The notes under the pieces are model-generated. The model was not told where the DNA came from. It did no database searches and saw nothing but the letters and a program-made list of their open reading frames with translations. The translations under genes and the position numbers were made by a program. This document shows, piece after piece, positions 1-10,652 of a DNA stretch of 64,000 bases (the first letter of the stretch is position 1; each line of letters opens with the position of its first letter). Source of the DNA: Pedobacter frigidisoli (GTDB taxonomy: Bacteria > Bacteroidota > Bacteroidia > Sphingobacteriales > Sphingobacteriaceae). The stretch lies in assembly GCF_004331675.1 (NCBI RefSeq), contig NZ_SJSN01000001.1:62001-126000 (forward strand), read 5' to 3'.

Positions 1-3000
1 ATTGCTTACCTGCAGCGTTACCGAAGTATTCGGACAAGTATTAACTGCCGCAGAAAGTAATGTTGGTGCAACTGGAGCTGGACTCGTAGTTACATTTACC
101 ACTGTTTTATAACTCACACAACCTGTAGCAGAAACTGCGGCTACAAAGAATTTAGTATCGCCAGTTAAAACAGGAGTAGTAAAGATTACGCCATCTTTTC
201 CTGAAAGATAATTACCAGCCGAATCGTACCATCTATATGTTAAGGCTGATGATGGATTGCTCACTTCTAATTGAGCAGTTGAACCCACACAAGCACTAAC
301 ATTCGATGAAGCTACGGTTGGCGCAACCAGAATCCGTTGAGCGTAATTGAAATCTATTGAAGTAAGTGCACCCAATACACCAGAGTTTATCCTCACTTCT
401 ACCCCATCGAATACGCTCGTTGGAACAAAGGTGATTAAGGCTTGCGTATTGCCACTTAATAATTGAACATTTAATAAACTATTATTTAAGAATCTAGCAT
501 CGCCATTGCTGCTTGTTCCAACGTAGGTGGTTACAGAGGCATTTCCCAATAAGGCTAATGATAATAATTTTCCTGGAGTTGATACCAAGACACGTACCGT
601 ATCTCCCACTTTAGATAAAGAACCAAATCCTACCCTTTGGAAAACCGAGGCGTTTAAAGCACCAACTGGCATTACGAGTGAAGAAGCGGTTTGCGTATCA
701 TTATCGATTGCTAAAGTTGGATTAAATAAACCCGCCAATAAAGCCACGCCGGTTACACCACCTGTTTGGGTTGATGCCGCCTCACAAGGAACAGGGTTTG
801 GAGATCCGTTACCATCAACTGTTATTGTGATTTGAACACGACTTGCTGAGGAACATCCATTTGTAGAAACCGCCTCAACATAATAAGTAGTGGTAACTGT
901 TAGTGGAGGAGTTACATAAGTCGATCCTGAATAAATTGGTGTAATCGCTGATGGCGAGTTGTACCAATTGAAAGTATTTGTTGCATCAGCCGAAGTAGCA
1001 GTAATGATAGCTGTTTGTCCGGCGCTAATGGTAGAAGTATTTGCCGTAACTACTGGTAAAGCTGGACGAGGATTCACCGTTACCGCAGCAGCAGTACGTG
1101 TTGCACTTACACAATTTCCTTGTACCGCCTCTACGTAGTAAGTAGTGTTGGCGGTTAATGCTGGAGTTGCAAATACCGATCCTGTAAATACCAATGTTCC
1201 GTTTGCCGCTGCATCGTACCATTTGTAAGTTACAGCAGCATCTGGATTTGCAATCGAGATAGTAGCTGAAGACCCTGAACAAACACTAGCAATTGTTGCC
1301 AATACTGGAGCAGGAAGTGCTGGAGTAACCGTTACGATTACAGGGACTCTTGTGGTATTAGCGCAAGTTCCTTTACTTACTTGAATATAATAAGTGGTGG
1401 TAGCTGTTAATGCTGGTGTTGTAAAAGTTGCACCAGTGGCCAATTGTGTTCCACCCGTTGCGGCATCAAACCAAGCTAAAGTTGTTCCACCGTTTGCAGT
1501 TGCTGTTAGGGTTGCCGTGCTGCCAGAGCAGATGGTTTGGTTTCCAGCTGTTACCGTTGGATCAGGATAGATAACCGTTGCACCATAAATGTCTAAACTG
1601 GTTAACACGGTAGCCAATGCGCCGAAGCTCACTTGAACCCTATCGTAAGCACCGCCCGCTAAAACGGTTGCAAGAAAACGATTACCCGATAAAAGTTGAA
1701 GATTTAATAATGATGAGTTTAATTGAACTGTTCTTACTGTAGCAGTTCCGTTCATTACTCTAACTGTTACATTTCCTAATGCGGTTAAGTCTAATAGTCC
1801 ACCCGGCAACGCTAAATCTAAGCGAATGCTATCTGTTGCAGCGCCAACCGATGGGAAAATTAATTGTTGAATTCCTGTTGACCCCACACCAACCGCTAAT
1901 GAAATTCTGGTAAAGTTGTTAGCATCTGCATCGGTTGAGTTGCCAGCGCCTGCAATCTGACACAATAGGCAAATTCCTGTGATACTCGTGTTTTGGCTAT
2001 TTGCAGCGTTACAAGCCGTACCGCCACCGCCATTAATCACCGTTACAATAACTGGAACTCGAGTTGCACTTGCACAACCTGCAGCAGTAGTGGTTTCTAC
2101 ATAATAAGTAGTTGTAGTTGATAATGCTGGGGTTGTAAATGATCCGCCAGTAGCAACTGAAGCTCCACCTGCTGGTGTAGTGTACCAAGAAATGGTATTT
2201 CCTGCATCAGCAGTGGCTGATAAAGTAGTCGATTGTCCGGCATTGATCACCTGATTATTCGTGGTTACCGTTGCTAAATTAGCTGGAGGATTTACCGACA
2301 CCGTAACAGCAGTTCTAGAACTTACTGCTGTTCCAGAAATCGCCTCCACATAAAATATAGTTTGAGCGCTTACTGCTGGAGTTACAAAAACCCCAGTATT
2401 ATTGGTGGCCAATGGTGTACTTCCAGTAGATGCATACCAATTATAGGTTACACCAGCTTGCAAATTGCTTACACTTAAAGTTGCGGCACTTCCAGAACAA
2501 ACCGTAGCAGAAGCTACAACTGGAGGATTAACCGTAACCGTTAAACTATAGGCGGTAGTTGCTTTATTTTGGTTGGCGTCTGTTGCCGTTAAGGAAATAA
2601 TAAAAGTTCCACCCAAAGTTGGGGTTCCTGTTATTTCCCTTGTAGTTGTATTAAAACTTAATCCAGGAGGAAGATTAGTTGCAACATAAGTATATGGTGA
2701 AGTCCCACCAGTAACTGCTGGCAAGGTTTGTGTTGGATACGATGTTCCTACAATACCATCTGGTAAAGTTGCGCCTGGCAATGATAACACACCGATAATT
2801 TTAATCGCGTAAGTATTACTTGCCGTTCTATTTTGACTATCGGTTGCCGTAATGCCTATTGAATAATTACCAGCTTGTGTTGGCGTACCAGATAATTCTC
2901 TCGTAATGGGATCAAAATTTAATCCTGCTGGAAGATTACTGGCTACATAAGTGTACGGACCAACACCACCAACTGCCGATGGCAAAGTTTGCGTAGCATA

Positions 3001-6000
3001 AACCGTTGCTTCTGTTCCATCTGGCAAACTAGCACCTGGCAATGTCAATGGATCTATAACCGTAATGGTATAATTAGTAGTCGCTGTTTTTCCAGCATCA
3101 TCCACAACCGTCACCGGGAATGTAAATGTTCCAGATTGTGTTGGTGTACCCGTAATTTCTCTTGTGGTTATATTAAAACTTAATCCTGCCGGAAGACCTG
3201 TTGCAGAATAAGTATATGGAGTTGTTCCACCAGTTGCAGATGGAATAATTTGCGTAGTATAAACCGTTCCTGTTGTTCCATTGGCCAATGTTGCTGCTGG
3301 TAAAACCAATGGATCAGTTACTTTTAAGGTATAGTTTGAAGTTATGGTATTTCCATTTGCATCAACCACAGTAACTGGAATAGTATAATTTCCAATTTGG
3401 GTTGGTGTTCCTGTAATTTCTCTCGTTGTTGGGTTAAATGTTAATCCTGGAGGAACGCCCGTTGCTGAATAAGTGTAAGGACCCGTTCCGCCTGTAGCAG
3501 CAGGAATGCCATTCGTTGTATATGGTGTTCCAGTTACGCCATCTGGCAATGCACCTGGAGCCAAGGCTAAAGCTGGTGTAACCGCTAAGGTGAATACTGC
3601 AGTTGTGCTACAGTTTTTGGTATCTGTTGCTACTACTGAAAATGTTGGATTCCCAGTTGCAGTAGGCGTTCCACTTACCAATCCTGTTGAAGATAAGGTT
3701 AAACCTGCTGGCAAAGTACTTCCCGAAGCTAAAGCATAAGTATAACCTGGGGTTCCGCCTGTTGCTACTGGAAGTTGCTTGCTATAAGGCGATGAAATAG
3801 TTGCATTGGTTAAAGTTGTACCAGCAAAAATAATCGCCGGATTAACGGTTACCACAACAGGAACTCTCGTTGTATTTGCACAAGTTCCCTTGCTTACCTG
3901 GATGTAATAGGTTGTAGTCGTTGTTAAGGCTGGTGTAGTAAAGCTTGCGCCACTTCCTACTTGTGTACCGCCTGTTGCAGCATCAAACCAAGTTAAAGTT
4001 GTTCCACCGTTTGCGGTAGCAGTTAATGTCGCTGTTGTTCCTGAACAAATGCTTTGAGCACCTGCAGTTAACGTTGGGTTTGGATAAACGATTGTCGCTC
4101 CATAAATATCCAAGCTTGTCAGTGCCGAAACTACCGCACCGAAACTCACCTCAACGCGATCGTAAACACCTCCAGCTAAAACAGTTGCAGTGAAACGATT
4201 TCCACCTAAAAGCGTAAGATTTAGTAATGCAGAGTTGATGGTAACCGTTCTAACAACACTTGCACCATTTAAGATCCTAACCGTAATATTATTTAGAACA
4301 CCGACATCTGCTAGTCCACTTGGCAGGGCCAGGTCTAGGCGAAGACTATCGGTGGCAACACCTGCAGACGGGAAGATTAATTGTTGGTAACCTGTTGCGC
4401 CCACGCCTACAGCAAGTGTTATTCTTGTAAAGTTACTGCCATCAGCATCTGTAGAATTTCCAGCCCCAGTAATTCCACATAATAAACAAATACCATTAAT
4501 TCCAGAATTTTGAGTATTCGCAGCATTACAAGCTGTTGAGCCACCACCAGTAATTACGGTAACTGTAACAGGCACACGAGTTGCACTTGGACAACCTGCT
4601 GCACTGTTAGTTTGAACATAATAAGTTGTTGTAGTGGTTAATGATGGTGTTGTAAATGAATTTCCAGTACCAACTTGGGTTCCACCTGTTGCGGCATCGA
4701 ACCAAGTGATGGTATTTCCTGCATCAGCAGTAGCTGATAAGGTAGTTGATTGACCAGTATTGATGACCTGATTATTTGTGGTAACCGTTGCTAATGTTGC
4801 AGCTGGGTTAACCGAAACCGTAACAGATGTTCTCGTGCTTACTGCTGTTCCAGAAACCGCCTCAACATAAAACACAGTTGATGAAGTAACTATTGGCGTT
4901 ACAAAAATACCCGTTGTATTAGTGGCCAACGGCGAACTTCCTGTCGCTCCGTATAAATTATAAGTTACAGCCTGTACATTACTAACTGTTAAAGTTGCGG
5001 TACTGCCAGAACAAACTGTTGTAGAAGCTACTACCGGTGCATTCACCGTAACCGTAATGGTGTAAGCTGTTGTCGCTTTGTTTTGGTTGGCATCTGTAGC
5101 GGTTAAGGAAACCGTAAATGTTCCACCTTGTGTTGGTGTTCCCGAAATTTCGCGGGTGGTATTGTCAAAAGTTAATCCTGGAGGAAGACCAGTTGCAGCA
5201 TAAGTATAGGGAGCAGTTCCGCCTGTTACAGCAGGCAAAGTTTGAGGTAAATAAGATGTACCGACAACCCCATCTGGCAAAGTTCTGGTTGGTAAAGTTA
5301 ATGTTCCAATTACTTTTATTGCGTAAGTGTTACTCGCGGTTTTGTTCTGACTATCAGTTACTGTAACGCCTATCGAATAGTTTCCAGCTTGCGTTGGTGT
5401 TCCTGTAATTTCTCTCGTTAACGGATTGAATGATAATCCTGCAGGAAGACTACTGCCTACATAAGTGTATGGACCAACACCACCAGTTGCTGCGGGTAAG
5501 ATTTGGGTTGCATAAACAGCACCCTCATTTCCATCGGGCAAGTTTGCAGCTGGTAAAACTAAAGGATCGGTTATGGTAATTGAATAATTAGTCGTTACCG
5601 TTCTGTTGTCTCCATCTTTAGCCGTAACCGGAACAACAAAAGTTCCTACCGCGGTTGGCGTCCCTGTAATTTCTCTCGTTGTTTCGTTAAAAACTAAACC
5701 TGGAGGAAGTCCTGTTGCAGTATAAGTATATGGAGTTGTTCCGCCCGTTGCCGATGGAATAATTTGAGTGGTATAAACTGTTCCTGTTACGCCGCTAGCC
5801 AAGGTTGCTGGCGGAAGCAGGAAAGGATCAGTAATTTTAACCGTATAGTTTGAAGTAACGGTATTTCCATTTGCATCTACAACGGTTACTGGAATCGTGT
5901 AAACTCCCGGAACGGTTGGTGTTCCTGTAATTTCTCTAGTCGTTGGGTTAAAAGTCAATCCAGCAGGAACACCTGTTGCAGTGTAAGTATATGGCCCAGT

Positions 6001-7767
6001 TCCACCGGTTGCGGCTGGAATAGTTCGAGTTGGATAAAGTGTTCCTGTTATACCATCAGGTAATGCACCAGGCGTTAATGCCAATGCTGGTGTAACCGTT
6101 AAGGTATAAGCTGCAGTAGCTGTACAATTTTTGGTATCGGTAGCTACAACAGAAAAATTATAGGTATTTGGAATTGTTGCAGTACCCGTAATTGATCCTG
6201 TAGATGAAAGTACCAAACCTGTTGGCAATGTACTTCCAGCGGCCAAAGCGTAAGTGTAACCTGCTGTTCCACCTGTTGCAACATCCAATTGTTTACTATA
6301 GGCAAAACCTGGAGTTGCATTGCCAAGGGTAGCGCCATTGAATATGATTTGAGGATTAACCACAACATTTACGGGAACTCTTACCGATTCTAATGTACAA
6401 TCAGCACGTTTCGCGGATACGTAATAAGTTTTATTTGCGGTTAATAATGGTGTTGGAAAACCTGCATTATAAGCTACAGTTGCAAGGGCTGTTCCTCCAT
6501 CTGCAACATCATACCATACCAGTTGATTACCTGCCGCAGTTGTGGCCTGTAAATTTGCGCTGGTATTGTAACATGCATTTACTGTGTTGGAAATAGGTAA
6601 CGTAAATGTTGGAAATGCAGGACTTCTACTGATATCATAAATCTCTACATATTGGGTAACGTTCGCACTCACCAACGTAGATAAACTAATGGTTACGCGA
6701 TCGAAAGCAACACCTGGTGCAAAAGGAACGGTAACAACTTGACCATTGTTGAGTAGCCCTAATAAATCTAAACCTAATAAGCTTGAGGCAGCAGCACTGT
6801 AAACTGGAGTTGTTCCATTATATGCCGTTACCATCAAATTATCAAACAGCTTTAGGTTAACCAATGCTGGTGACGTTCTTAAACGTAAATTGAAATTATC
6901 TGTAGTGTTAGAAAGCGTAGGGAAATAAACGTTGATACTCTTAGAGGCAGCAACACCCACAACGCCAGTACTTAAACTATAGAAAGTATTTTTATCATTA
7001 TCGATAACCTTTTGAAACTCAAAATTCTCGGCTCCAGCCAAGTTTAATGCATCTAAAGAGATTCCTTGTTCATCATAATTGGCGTAAACATTAGCATCGC
7101 AGTTATCATTACCATCAATCGTGTAAGCGTAATAAACATTGGTTTTTCCAGTTGTGGTCAATAAAAGCCCTGTTGTTCTATCAATAATATAAACCTTATC
7201 GTAAATCTCATTTGGAGTGATTGCGATATAAGTGTAACCGTTTTTATCTTTTACTATTTTAATACTCGAATTGTTATCAAAGCCTTGTGCACTCGATCTA
7301 CTCAAAATTGTGGTACCTGCGGGTCTTTGGGCACCAACCTCAAAATTGTGATTACCAATAACCAAACCGCCAACAATGTCTGCCACTAAGCCTCCTAACG
7401 TTCCACCCAATAATCCGTTCAGTGCAGATTGATCAAAATCAATTCTGATGTATGTTGTTTTGTTTGCAGGTATGCTATTAGGAAACTTCAAGGTAATTCC
7501 ACCTGAATAAGCTCCTAGGCCTAATGCTGCACCACCGTAAGAGTTAAGAGTAGCAAAATTTGCATCACTAGTGCTCACTGCGTTGTCAATATTATCAACA
7601 TGCGATGGGCTGAATGAAAATGGCTTAATTTCTGTAACCGTATTTGCAAAAACTTTGGTTTGTGCATACGAATTAGAATAAAAGAGCGTTAATAGAATGA
7701 TGATTGCAAATACAGAAGCATTGCAAGCTATTCCTTTTAAGGAACGAGAAGTAAAAGTTTTCATCAT
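1..7767 (-). CDS. Giant secreted Ig/He_PIG repeat adhesin (3' end outside window)
   Basis: The frame is open from an ATG at 7767 to position 1, giving 2589 visible residues with no stop, so the C-terminus is missing. The start MMKTFTSRSLKG is followed by a hydrophobic signal peptide ending near YAQ. An N-terminal region of about 200 residues comes first. It is followed by Ig-like modules of the CHU_C-associated type (TYYV, WYDAA and CSGS signatures) and by two blocks of five He_PIG/cadherin-like modules (GGTGPYTY and TREITGTPT signatures). A recurring module of about 150 residues containing CLLC and ending TSLDIYGA appears four times, near 6620-7080, 4080-4555, 1565-2035 and 340-830. Positions 1326-3842 and 3843-6359 are tandem copies with a 2517-bp period. 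The size and modules suggest a cell-surface adhesin or gliding/biofilm protein, probably exported by type IX secretion, but the C-terminal sorting domain that would show this is not in the window. Many small plus-strand frames here are shadows. Confidence 0.88.
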   Translation of the reverse strand, partial: MMKTFTSRSLKGIACNASVFAIIILLTLFYSNSYAQTKVFANTVTEIKPFSFSPSHVDNIDNAVSTSDANFATLNSYGGAALGLGAYSGGITLKFPNSIPANKTTYIRIDFDQSALNGLLGGTLGGLVADIVGGLVIGNHNFEVGAQRPAGTTILSRSSAQGFDNNSSIKIVKDKNGYTYIAITPNEIYDKVYIIDRTTGLLLTTTGKTNVYYAYTIDGNDNCDANVYANYDEQGISLDALNLAGAENFEFQKVIDNDKNTFYSLSTGVVGVAASKSINVYFPTLSNTTDNFNLRLRTSPALVNLKLFDNLMVTAYNGTTPVYSAAASSLLGLDLLGLLNNGQVVTVPFAPGVAFDRVTISLSTLVSANVTQYVEIYDISRSPAFPTFTLPISNTVNACYNTSANLQATTAAGNQLVWYDVADGGTALATVAYNAGFPTPLLTANKTYYVSAKRADCTLESVRVPVNVVVNPQIIFNGATLGNATPGFAYSKQLDVATGGTAGYTYALAAGSTLPTGLVLSSTGSITGTATIPNTYNFSVVATDTKNCTATAAYTLTVTPALALTPGALPDGITGTLYPTRTIPAATGGTGPYTYTATGVPAGLTFNPTTREITGTPTVPGVYTIPVTVVDANGNTVTSNYTVKITDPFLLPPATLASGVTGTVYTTQIIPSATGGTTPYTYTATGLPPGLVFNETTREITGTPTAVGTFVVPVTAKDGDNRTVTTNYSITITDPLVLPAANLPDGNEGAVYATQILPAATGGVGPYTYVGSSLPAGLSFNPLTREITGTPTQAGNYSIGVTVTDSQNKTASNTYAIKVIGTLTLPTRTLPDGVVGTSYLPQTLPAVTGGTAPYTYAATGLPPGLTFDNTTREISGTPTQGGTFTVSLTATDANQNKATTAYTITVTVNAPVVASTTVCSGSTATLTVSNVQAVTYNLYGATGSSPLATNTTGIFVTPIVTSSTVFYVEAVSGTAVSTRTSVTVSVNPAATLATVTTNNQVINTGQSTTLSATADAGNTITWFDAATGGTQVGTGNSFTTPSLTTTTTYYVQTNSAAGCPSATRVPVTVTVITGGGSTACNAANTQNSGINGICLLCGITGAGNSTDADGSNFTRITLAVGVGATGYQQLIFPSAGVATDSLRLDLALPSGLADVGVLNNITVRILNGASVVRTVTINSALLNLTLLGGNRFTATVLAGGVYDRVEVSFGAVVSALTSLDIYGATIVYPNPTLTAGAQSICSGTTATLTATANGGTTLTWFDAATGGTQVGSGASFTTPALTTTTTYYIQVSKGTCANTTRVPVVVTVNPAIIFAGTTLTNATISSPYSKQLPVATGGTPGYTYALASGSTLPAGLTLSSTGLVSGTPTATGNPTFSVVATDTKNCSTTAVFTLAVTPALALAPGALPDGVTGTPYTTNGIPAATGGTGPYTYSATGVPPGLTFNPTTREITGTPTQIGNYTIPVTVVDANGNTITSNYTLKVTDPLVLPAATLANGTTGTVYTTQIIPSATGGTTPYTYSATGLPAGLSFNITTREITGTPTQSGTFTFPVTVVDDAGKTATTNYTITVIDPLTLPGASLPDGTEATVYATQTLPSAVGGVGPYTYVASNLPAGLNFDPITRELSGTPTQAGNYSIGITATDSQNRTASNTYAIKIIGVLSLPGATLPDGIVGTSYPTQTLPAVTGGTSPYTYVATNLPPGLSFNTTTREITGTPTLGGTFIISLTATDANQNKATTAYSLTVTVNPPVVASATVCSGSAATLSVSNLQAGVTYNWYASTGSTPLATNNTGVFVTPAVSAQTIFYVEAISGTAVSSRTAVTVSVNPPANLATVTTNNQVINAGQSTTLSATADAGNTISWYTTPAGGASVATGGSFTTPALSTTTTYYVETTTAAGCASATRVPVIVTVINGGGGTACNAANSQNTSITGICLLCQIAGAGNSTDADANNFTRISLAVGVGSTGIQQLIFPSVGAATDSIRLDLALPGGLLDLTALGNVTVRVMNGTATVRTVQLNSSLLNLQLLSGNRFLATVLAGGAYDRVQVSFGALATVLTSLDIYGATVIYPDPTVTAGNQTICSGSTATLTATANGGTTLAWFDAATGGTQLATGATFTTPALTATTTYYIQVSKGTCANTTRVPVIVTVTPALPAPVLATIASVCSGSSATISIANPDAAVTYKWYDAAANGTLVFTGSVFATPALTANTTYYVEAVQGNCVSATRTAAAVTVNPRPALPVVTANTSTISAGQTAIITATSADATNTFNWYNSPSAITPIYSGSTYVTPPLTVTTTYYVEAVSTNGCSSASRVQITITVDGNGSPNPVPCEAASTQTGGVTGVALLAGLFNPTLAIDNDTQTASSLVMPVGALNASVFQRVGFGSLSKVGDTVRVLVSTPGKLLSLALLGNASVTTYVGTSSNGDARFLNNSLLNVQLLSGNTQALITFVPTSVFDGVEVRINSGVLGALTSIDFNYAQRILVAPTVASSNVSACVGSTAQLEVSNPSSALTYRWYDSAGNYLSGKDGVIFTTPVLTGDTKFFVAAVSATGCVSYKTVVNVTTSPAPVAPTLLSAAVNTCPNTSVTLQVSN
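1326..6359 (-). repeat. Tandem duplication of a 2517-bp (839-residue) super-repeat
   Basis: Matching landmarks recur at a constant offset of about 2517 bp inside the adhesin gene: the segment near 1366 matches that near 3884, 1560 matches 4077, and 1975 matches 4491. Each copy encodes, in the protein's order, one Ig-like module, five He_PIG modules, two Ig-like modules and one CLLC-containing module. The offset is a multiple of three, so the frame is kept. Copies differ at many synonymous and some coding positions, so this is a real diverged duplication and not an assembly artefact of identical sequence. Confidence 0.85.
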
Positions 7768-8001
7768 GTCAGGCGTAATTTAGGGTGACTTACAAATATC
7801 AATGCGCTTTCTAACTACCTAGGCAAGGCATTATATAATTATGACAAATCTATATTTAGATTGATCACCTATCTTATCCATTGCTATTCATTCTTTATGC
7901 AATCGTTTTCATTCATTTTATTCATAGAATACATTATTGACTAAAAGATTTTACGTTTCGTGAAATTATGATGACATTAGCTGTAGTCATCCCATATACT
8001 A

Positions 8002-10593
8002 ATGAACGTTAACGAACTCCTCAACGAGCTCAGGAAGTTTGTACTTATAAAGTCTGGATTGAGAAATATCGATCCCGCCCATTGTAAGATTATTTCTGAG
8101 TATGTATTTCAAGAAACTAAGAACTACGTTAGTGAAACCACTATAAAGCGTTTTTTTGGTTTTGCGAATACGCAGCATAAGTTCTCTCTATTCACCTTAA
8201 ACAGTTTATCACAGTATATCGGTTACAACGATTGGGATTTATTTTGCAAGGACAAGGAAAATAAAACGACCGAGGTTCAAAGTATTTGGCAAGATTTAAA
8301 GTTAAAAGCCCAAGTAATTACTGAGGTATCGCTCATTGCGAAGAAAAACAATTCTGGCGTTCCCTTTAAGGCAACAGCGAACAGAAGTTTCTTTTATCCA
8401 GATTTTGATTACTTTTTCAAAAACAACTATCAGTTTGCAACCGTAAGTGCACAGCCAGGGCAAGGCAAATCGATATTATTGGCACATCTCGTTGAATATT
8501 TCTTTGTTTCAGAAAATGCTATTTACAAAAATGACATTGTTTTACTAATCAACTCAACGAGGATTAATTCCATTATCGCGAACGGGATGACACTAAAAGA
8601 TTGGTTTTTAAAGGAGTTTAAGTTTGGAAGCTTAAGCGAAATGATCATGTACTTTAAAAAGAATCCTGATAAACGCGAAGGCAGATTTGTTCTTATAGTT
8701 GATGGAATTGATGAGCGACTATCAAAATCCGAATATTTCAAAACCTTTATCGATTTCCTTTACAGTATTGAGGAGAATAGCTTTTTAAAAATTATTTTTG
8801 GCCTAAGAACCAATAGTTGGATAAATCTTCAACCCGCAATATCAGGCTCGGCCTTTTTAAGTAAGGCATGGTATACAGGTTTATTTTACGATGAAGAAAA
8901 ATTAAGCAATCTACCAGCATTAAATGAAGAAGAGGTTCTTTTCACCTTAAGTCATATAGAAAATAAAGCTGTAACTAAAGCGGATATTAGTCCAACCTTG
9001 CTAAATCAATTTAAAACACCTTTTTGGATTCAGGTGTATTTTAAGCTAAAGGATGAAAATAATCTTTTGGATTTAAGCAATCCATTGTTGTGCTACGAAC
9101 TAATTAATTATTTTCTAGAACGGCGGGTATTTTTAGCAAAAAAGAGTACAGAAAAAATATTTCTTCTAAAAAAGATTGGCGATTGCATCTCCGAAAGGAA
9201 TAATAAGTTGAGGGTTGCCAAAGAGAAAATCTTAAACTATATTAATTGCTATCCCGAAGCTTATGAGGAGTTACTGCACTCGGGAATAATTATTGAGGAA
9301 AAGAGATTCACTACCTCAATACCTACCGAGGTAGTTCGTTTTATAAATAACGAGATTTACACCTACTTTTTATTCATTCAAATTACCGAAAAATTTGAGT
9401 ACAAATCCTGCAAGGGATTTTTTGAGCATATATTAACAAGCTTTGCAAAACAACCATTGCTTAGGGCACATATTTTAAATTGGGCCATAAGGTTTTGTAT
9501 CACTAGAAATGAGATTGCAGAATTGAAGAATATATTTAAGCTTCCGTTCACCAATCAAGAAAAAAACGAATCTTTCGATTTTATCTGCTACATCTCAAGG
9601 CACGAACTGGCCAAACCAAATGGTACTTTTAATAAGCAAACCATTGGCATCGATTTTATTGATATTATGGCTACTGGCCGAACAATGAGTAGTCTCTATA
9701 AGGAAACTGTTAAAATAATTTCGGAAAATGTGCTCAATGAAGATGTTCAAATGATGCTGCACATTATAGAATGTAACATTTATTTAATCGACGTTGATAA
9801 AATTTCGTTACAGAACACCATGCACTTATTGAAACGAAATTATAAGAGATTGGGAGAGCTCTTCCCGATAAATCCTTATGATTTGATTTTATATTTCTAC
9901 AACAACTTGGTTAGCAAGCCGAACGAAAGTAAAACATTAGAAGACAAGATCATTAAGTTATGTCAAGAAATAGATAGAAGTGCGCCAAAAAAGAACGAAG
10001 AGCTCACTACTGAAGAAGTTTTGTGTTACCGTTTGGTGCTCATTACGCTGTTCTCTCAAAAAAATTATGCAGAATGCCACCGCTTTATAATGGCAATACT
10101 GAATAAGTACCCAAATATATTTTACATCAGGCATTCTGTTTTTTCCCCATTTCTACTTTTACATTTAGGTCAAACCTATTTAAAATTGAATTATCTTAAG
10201 AAAGCACAAAGAATTATACAGTTTGTAGATAAAATAATTGATAGCGAGTATACGTATTACACCAACTTTATTTTAACAGGATTTAATATTTTTAAATCTA
10301 CCTTTTACAATTGCATTCACAATTACGAACAGGCCATAATTGAGGCAGATTTAGGGTTGGCCATAGCAGAGAAGCACGATTTTAAGATGTTCGAAATTTC
10401 ATTAATCCTGAGTAAGATAGACGCGTTGAAACATTGCGAAGCATCAGAAGAGGTATCAACCGCAATTAAGGATTTGCTTACATTTTTAACGGTGCACAAA
10501 ATTCCAATGCCAGAATATTCCAATTTAAATGGCGGAGAATTCGAGGATACCTTTAAAATCTTAAAATCGTACCGCAAACATCAAAGCGCATAA
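8002..10593 (+). CDS. STAND/NACHT-like P-loop NTPase with helical repeat C-terminus
   Basis: This 863-residue protein has a conserved N-terminal block (residues 1-85, with SGLRNIDPAHCK and SETTIKRFFGF) of a kind I associate with Bacteroidota signalling ATPases. A P-loop follows at residues 149-157 (SAQPGQGKS) and a Walker B at 231-238 (LIVDGIDE), giving a NACHT/STAND-type arrangement. The C-terminal third is helical, with TPR-like runs such as QTYLKLNYLKKAQRI. There is no signal peptide or membrane segment, so it should be cytoplasmic. It is transcribed divergently from the giant adhesin with 234 bp between the starts. By family logic it could be a ligand-triggered regulator or a defence ATPase. 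The sequence shows no effector domain, so the role is open. Confidence 0.72.
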   Translation: MNVNELLNELRKFVLIKSGLRNIDPAHCKIISEYVFQETKNYVSETTIKRFFGFANTQHKFSLFTLNSLSQYIGYNDWDLFCKDKENKTTEVQSIWQDLKLKAQVITEVSLIAKKNNSGVPFKATANRSFFYPDFDYFFKNNYQFATVSAQPGQGKSILLAHLVEYFFVSENAIYKNDIVLLINSTRINSIIANGMTLKDWFLKEFKFGSLSEMIMYFKKNPDKREGRFVLIVDGIDERLSKSEYFKTFIDFLYSIEENSFLKIIFGLRTNSWINLQPAISGSAFLSKAWYTGLFYDEEKLSNLPALNEEEVLFTLSHIENKAVTKADISPTLLNQFKTPFWIQVYFKLKDENNLLDLSNPLLCYELINYFLERRVFLAKKSTEKIFLLKKIGDCISERNNKLRVAKEKILNYINCYPEAYEELLHSGIIIEEKRFTTSIPTEVVRFINNEIYTYFLFIQITEKFEYKSCKGFFEHILTSFAKQPLLRAHILNWAIRFCITRNEIAELKNIFKLPFTNQEKNESFDFICYISRHELAKPNGTFNKQTIGIDFIDIMATGRTMSSLYKETVKIISENVLNEDVQMMLHIIECNIYLIDVDKISLQNTMHLLKRNYKRLGELFPINPYDLILYFYNNLVSKPNESKTLEDKIIKLCQEIDRSAPKKNEELTTEEVLCYRLVLITLFSQKNYAECHRFIMAILNKYPNIFYIRHSVFSPFLLLHLGQTYLKLNYLKKAQRIIQFVDKIIDSEYTYYTNFILTGFNIFKSTFYNCIHNYEQAIIEADLGLAIAEKHDFKMFEISLILSKIDALKHCEASEEVSTAIKDLLTFLTVHKIPMPEYSNLNGGEFEDTFKILKSYRKHQSA

Positions 10594-10652
10594 TCTGAGT
10601 TCGATTATTAAGATACTTGGTCGTAGGTTATTTGACGCTTTGTATGACCGGT

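Noticed and set aside
527..6596. Open plus- and minus-strand frames of 60-100 codons across the first 7 kb
   Set aside because: They are shadows of the giant minus-strand adhesin frame, which has no stop from 7767 to 1 and clear Ig/He_PIG modules.
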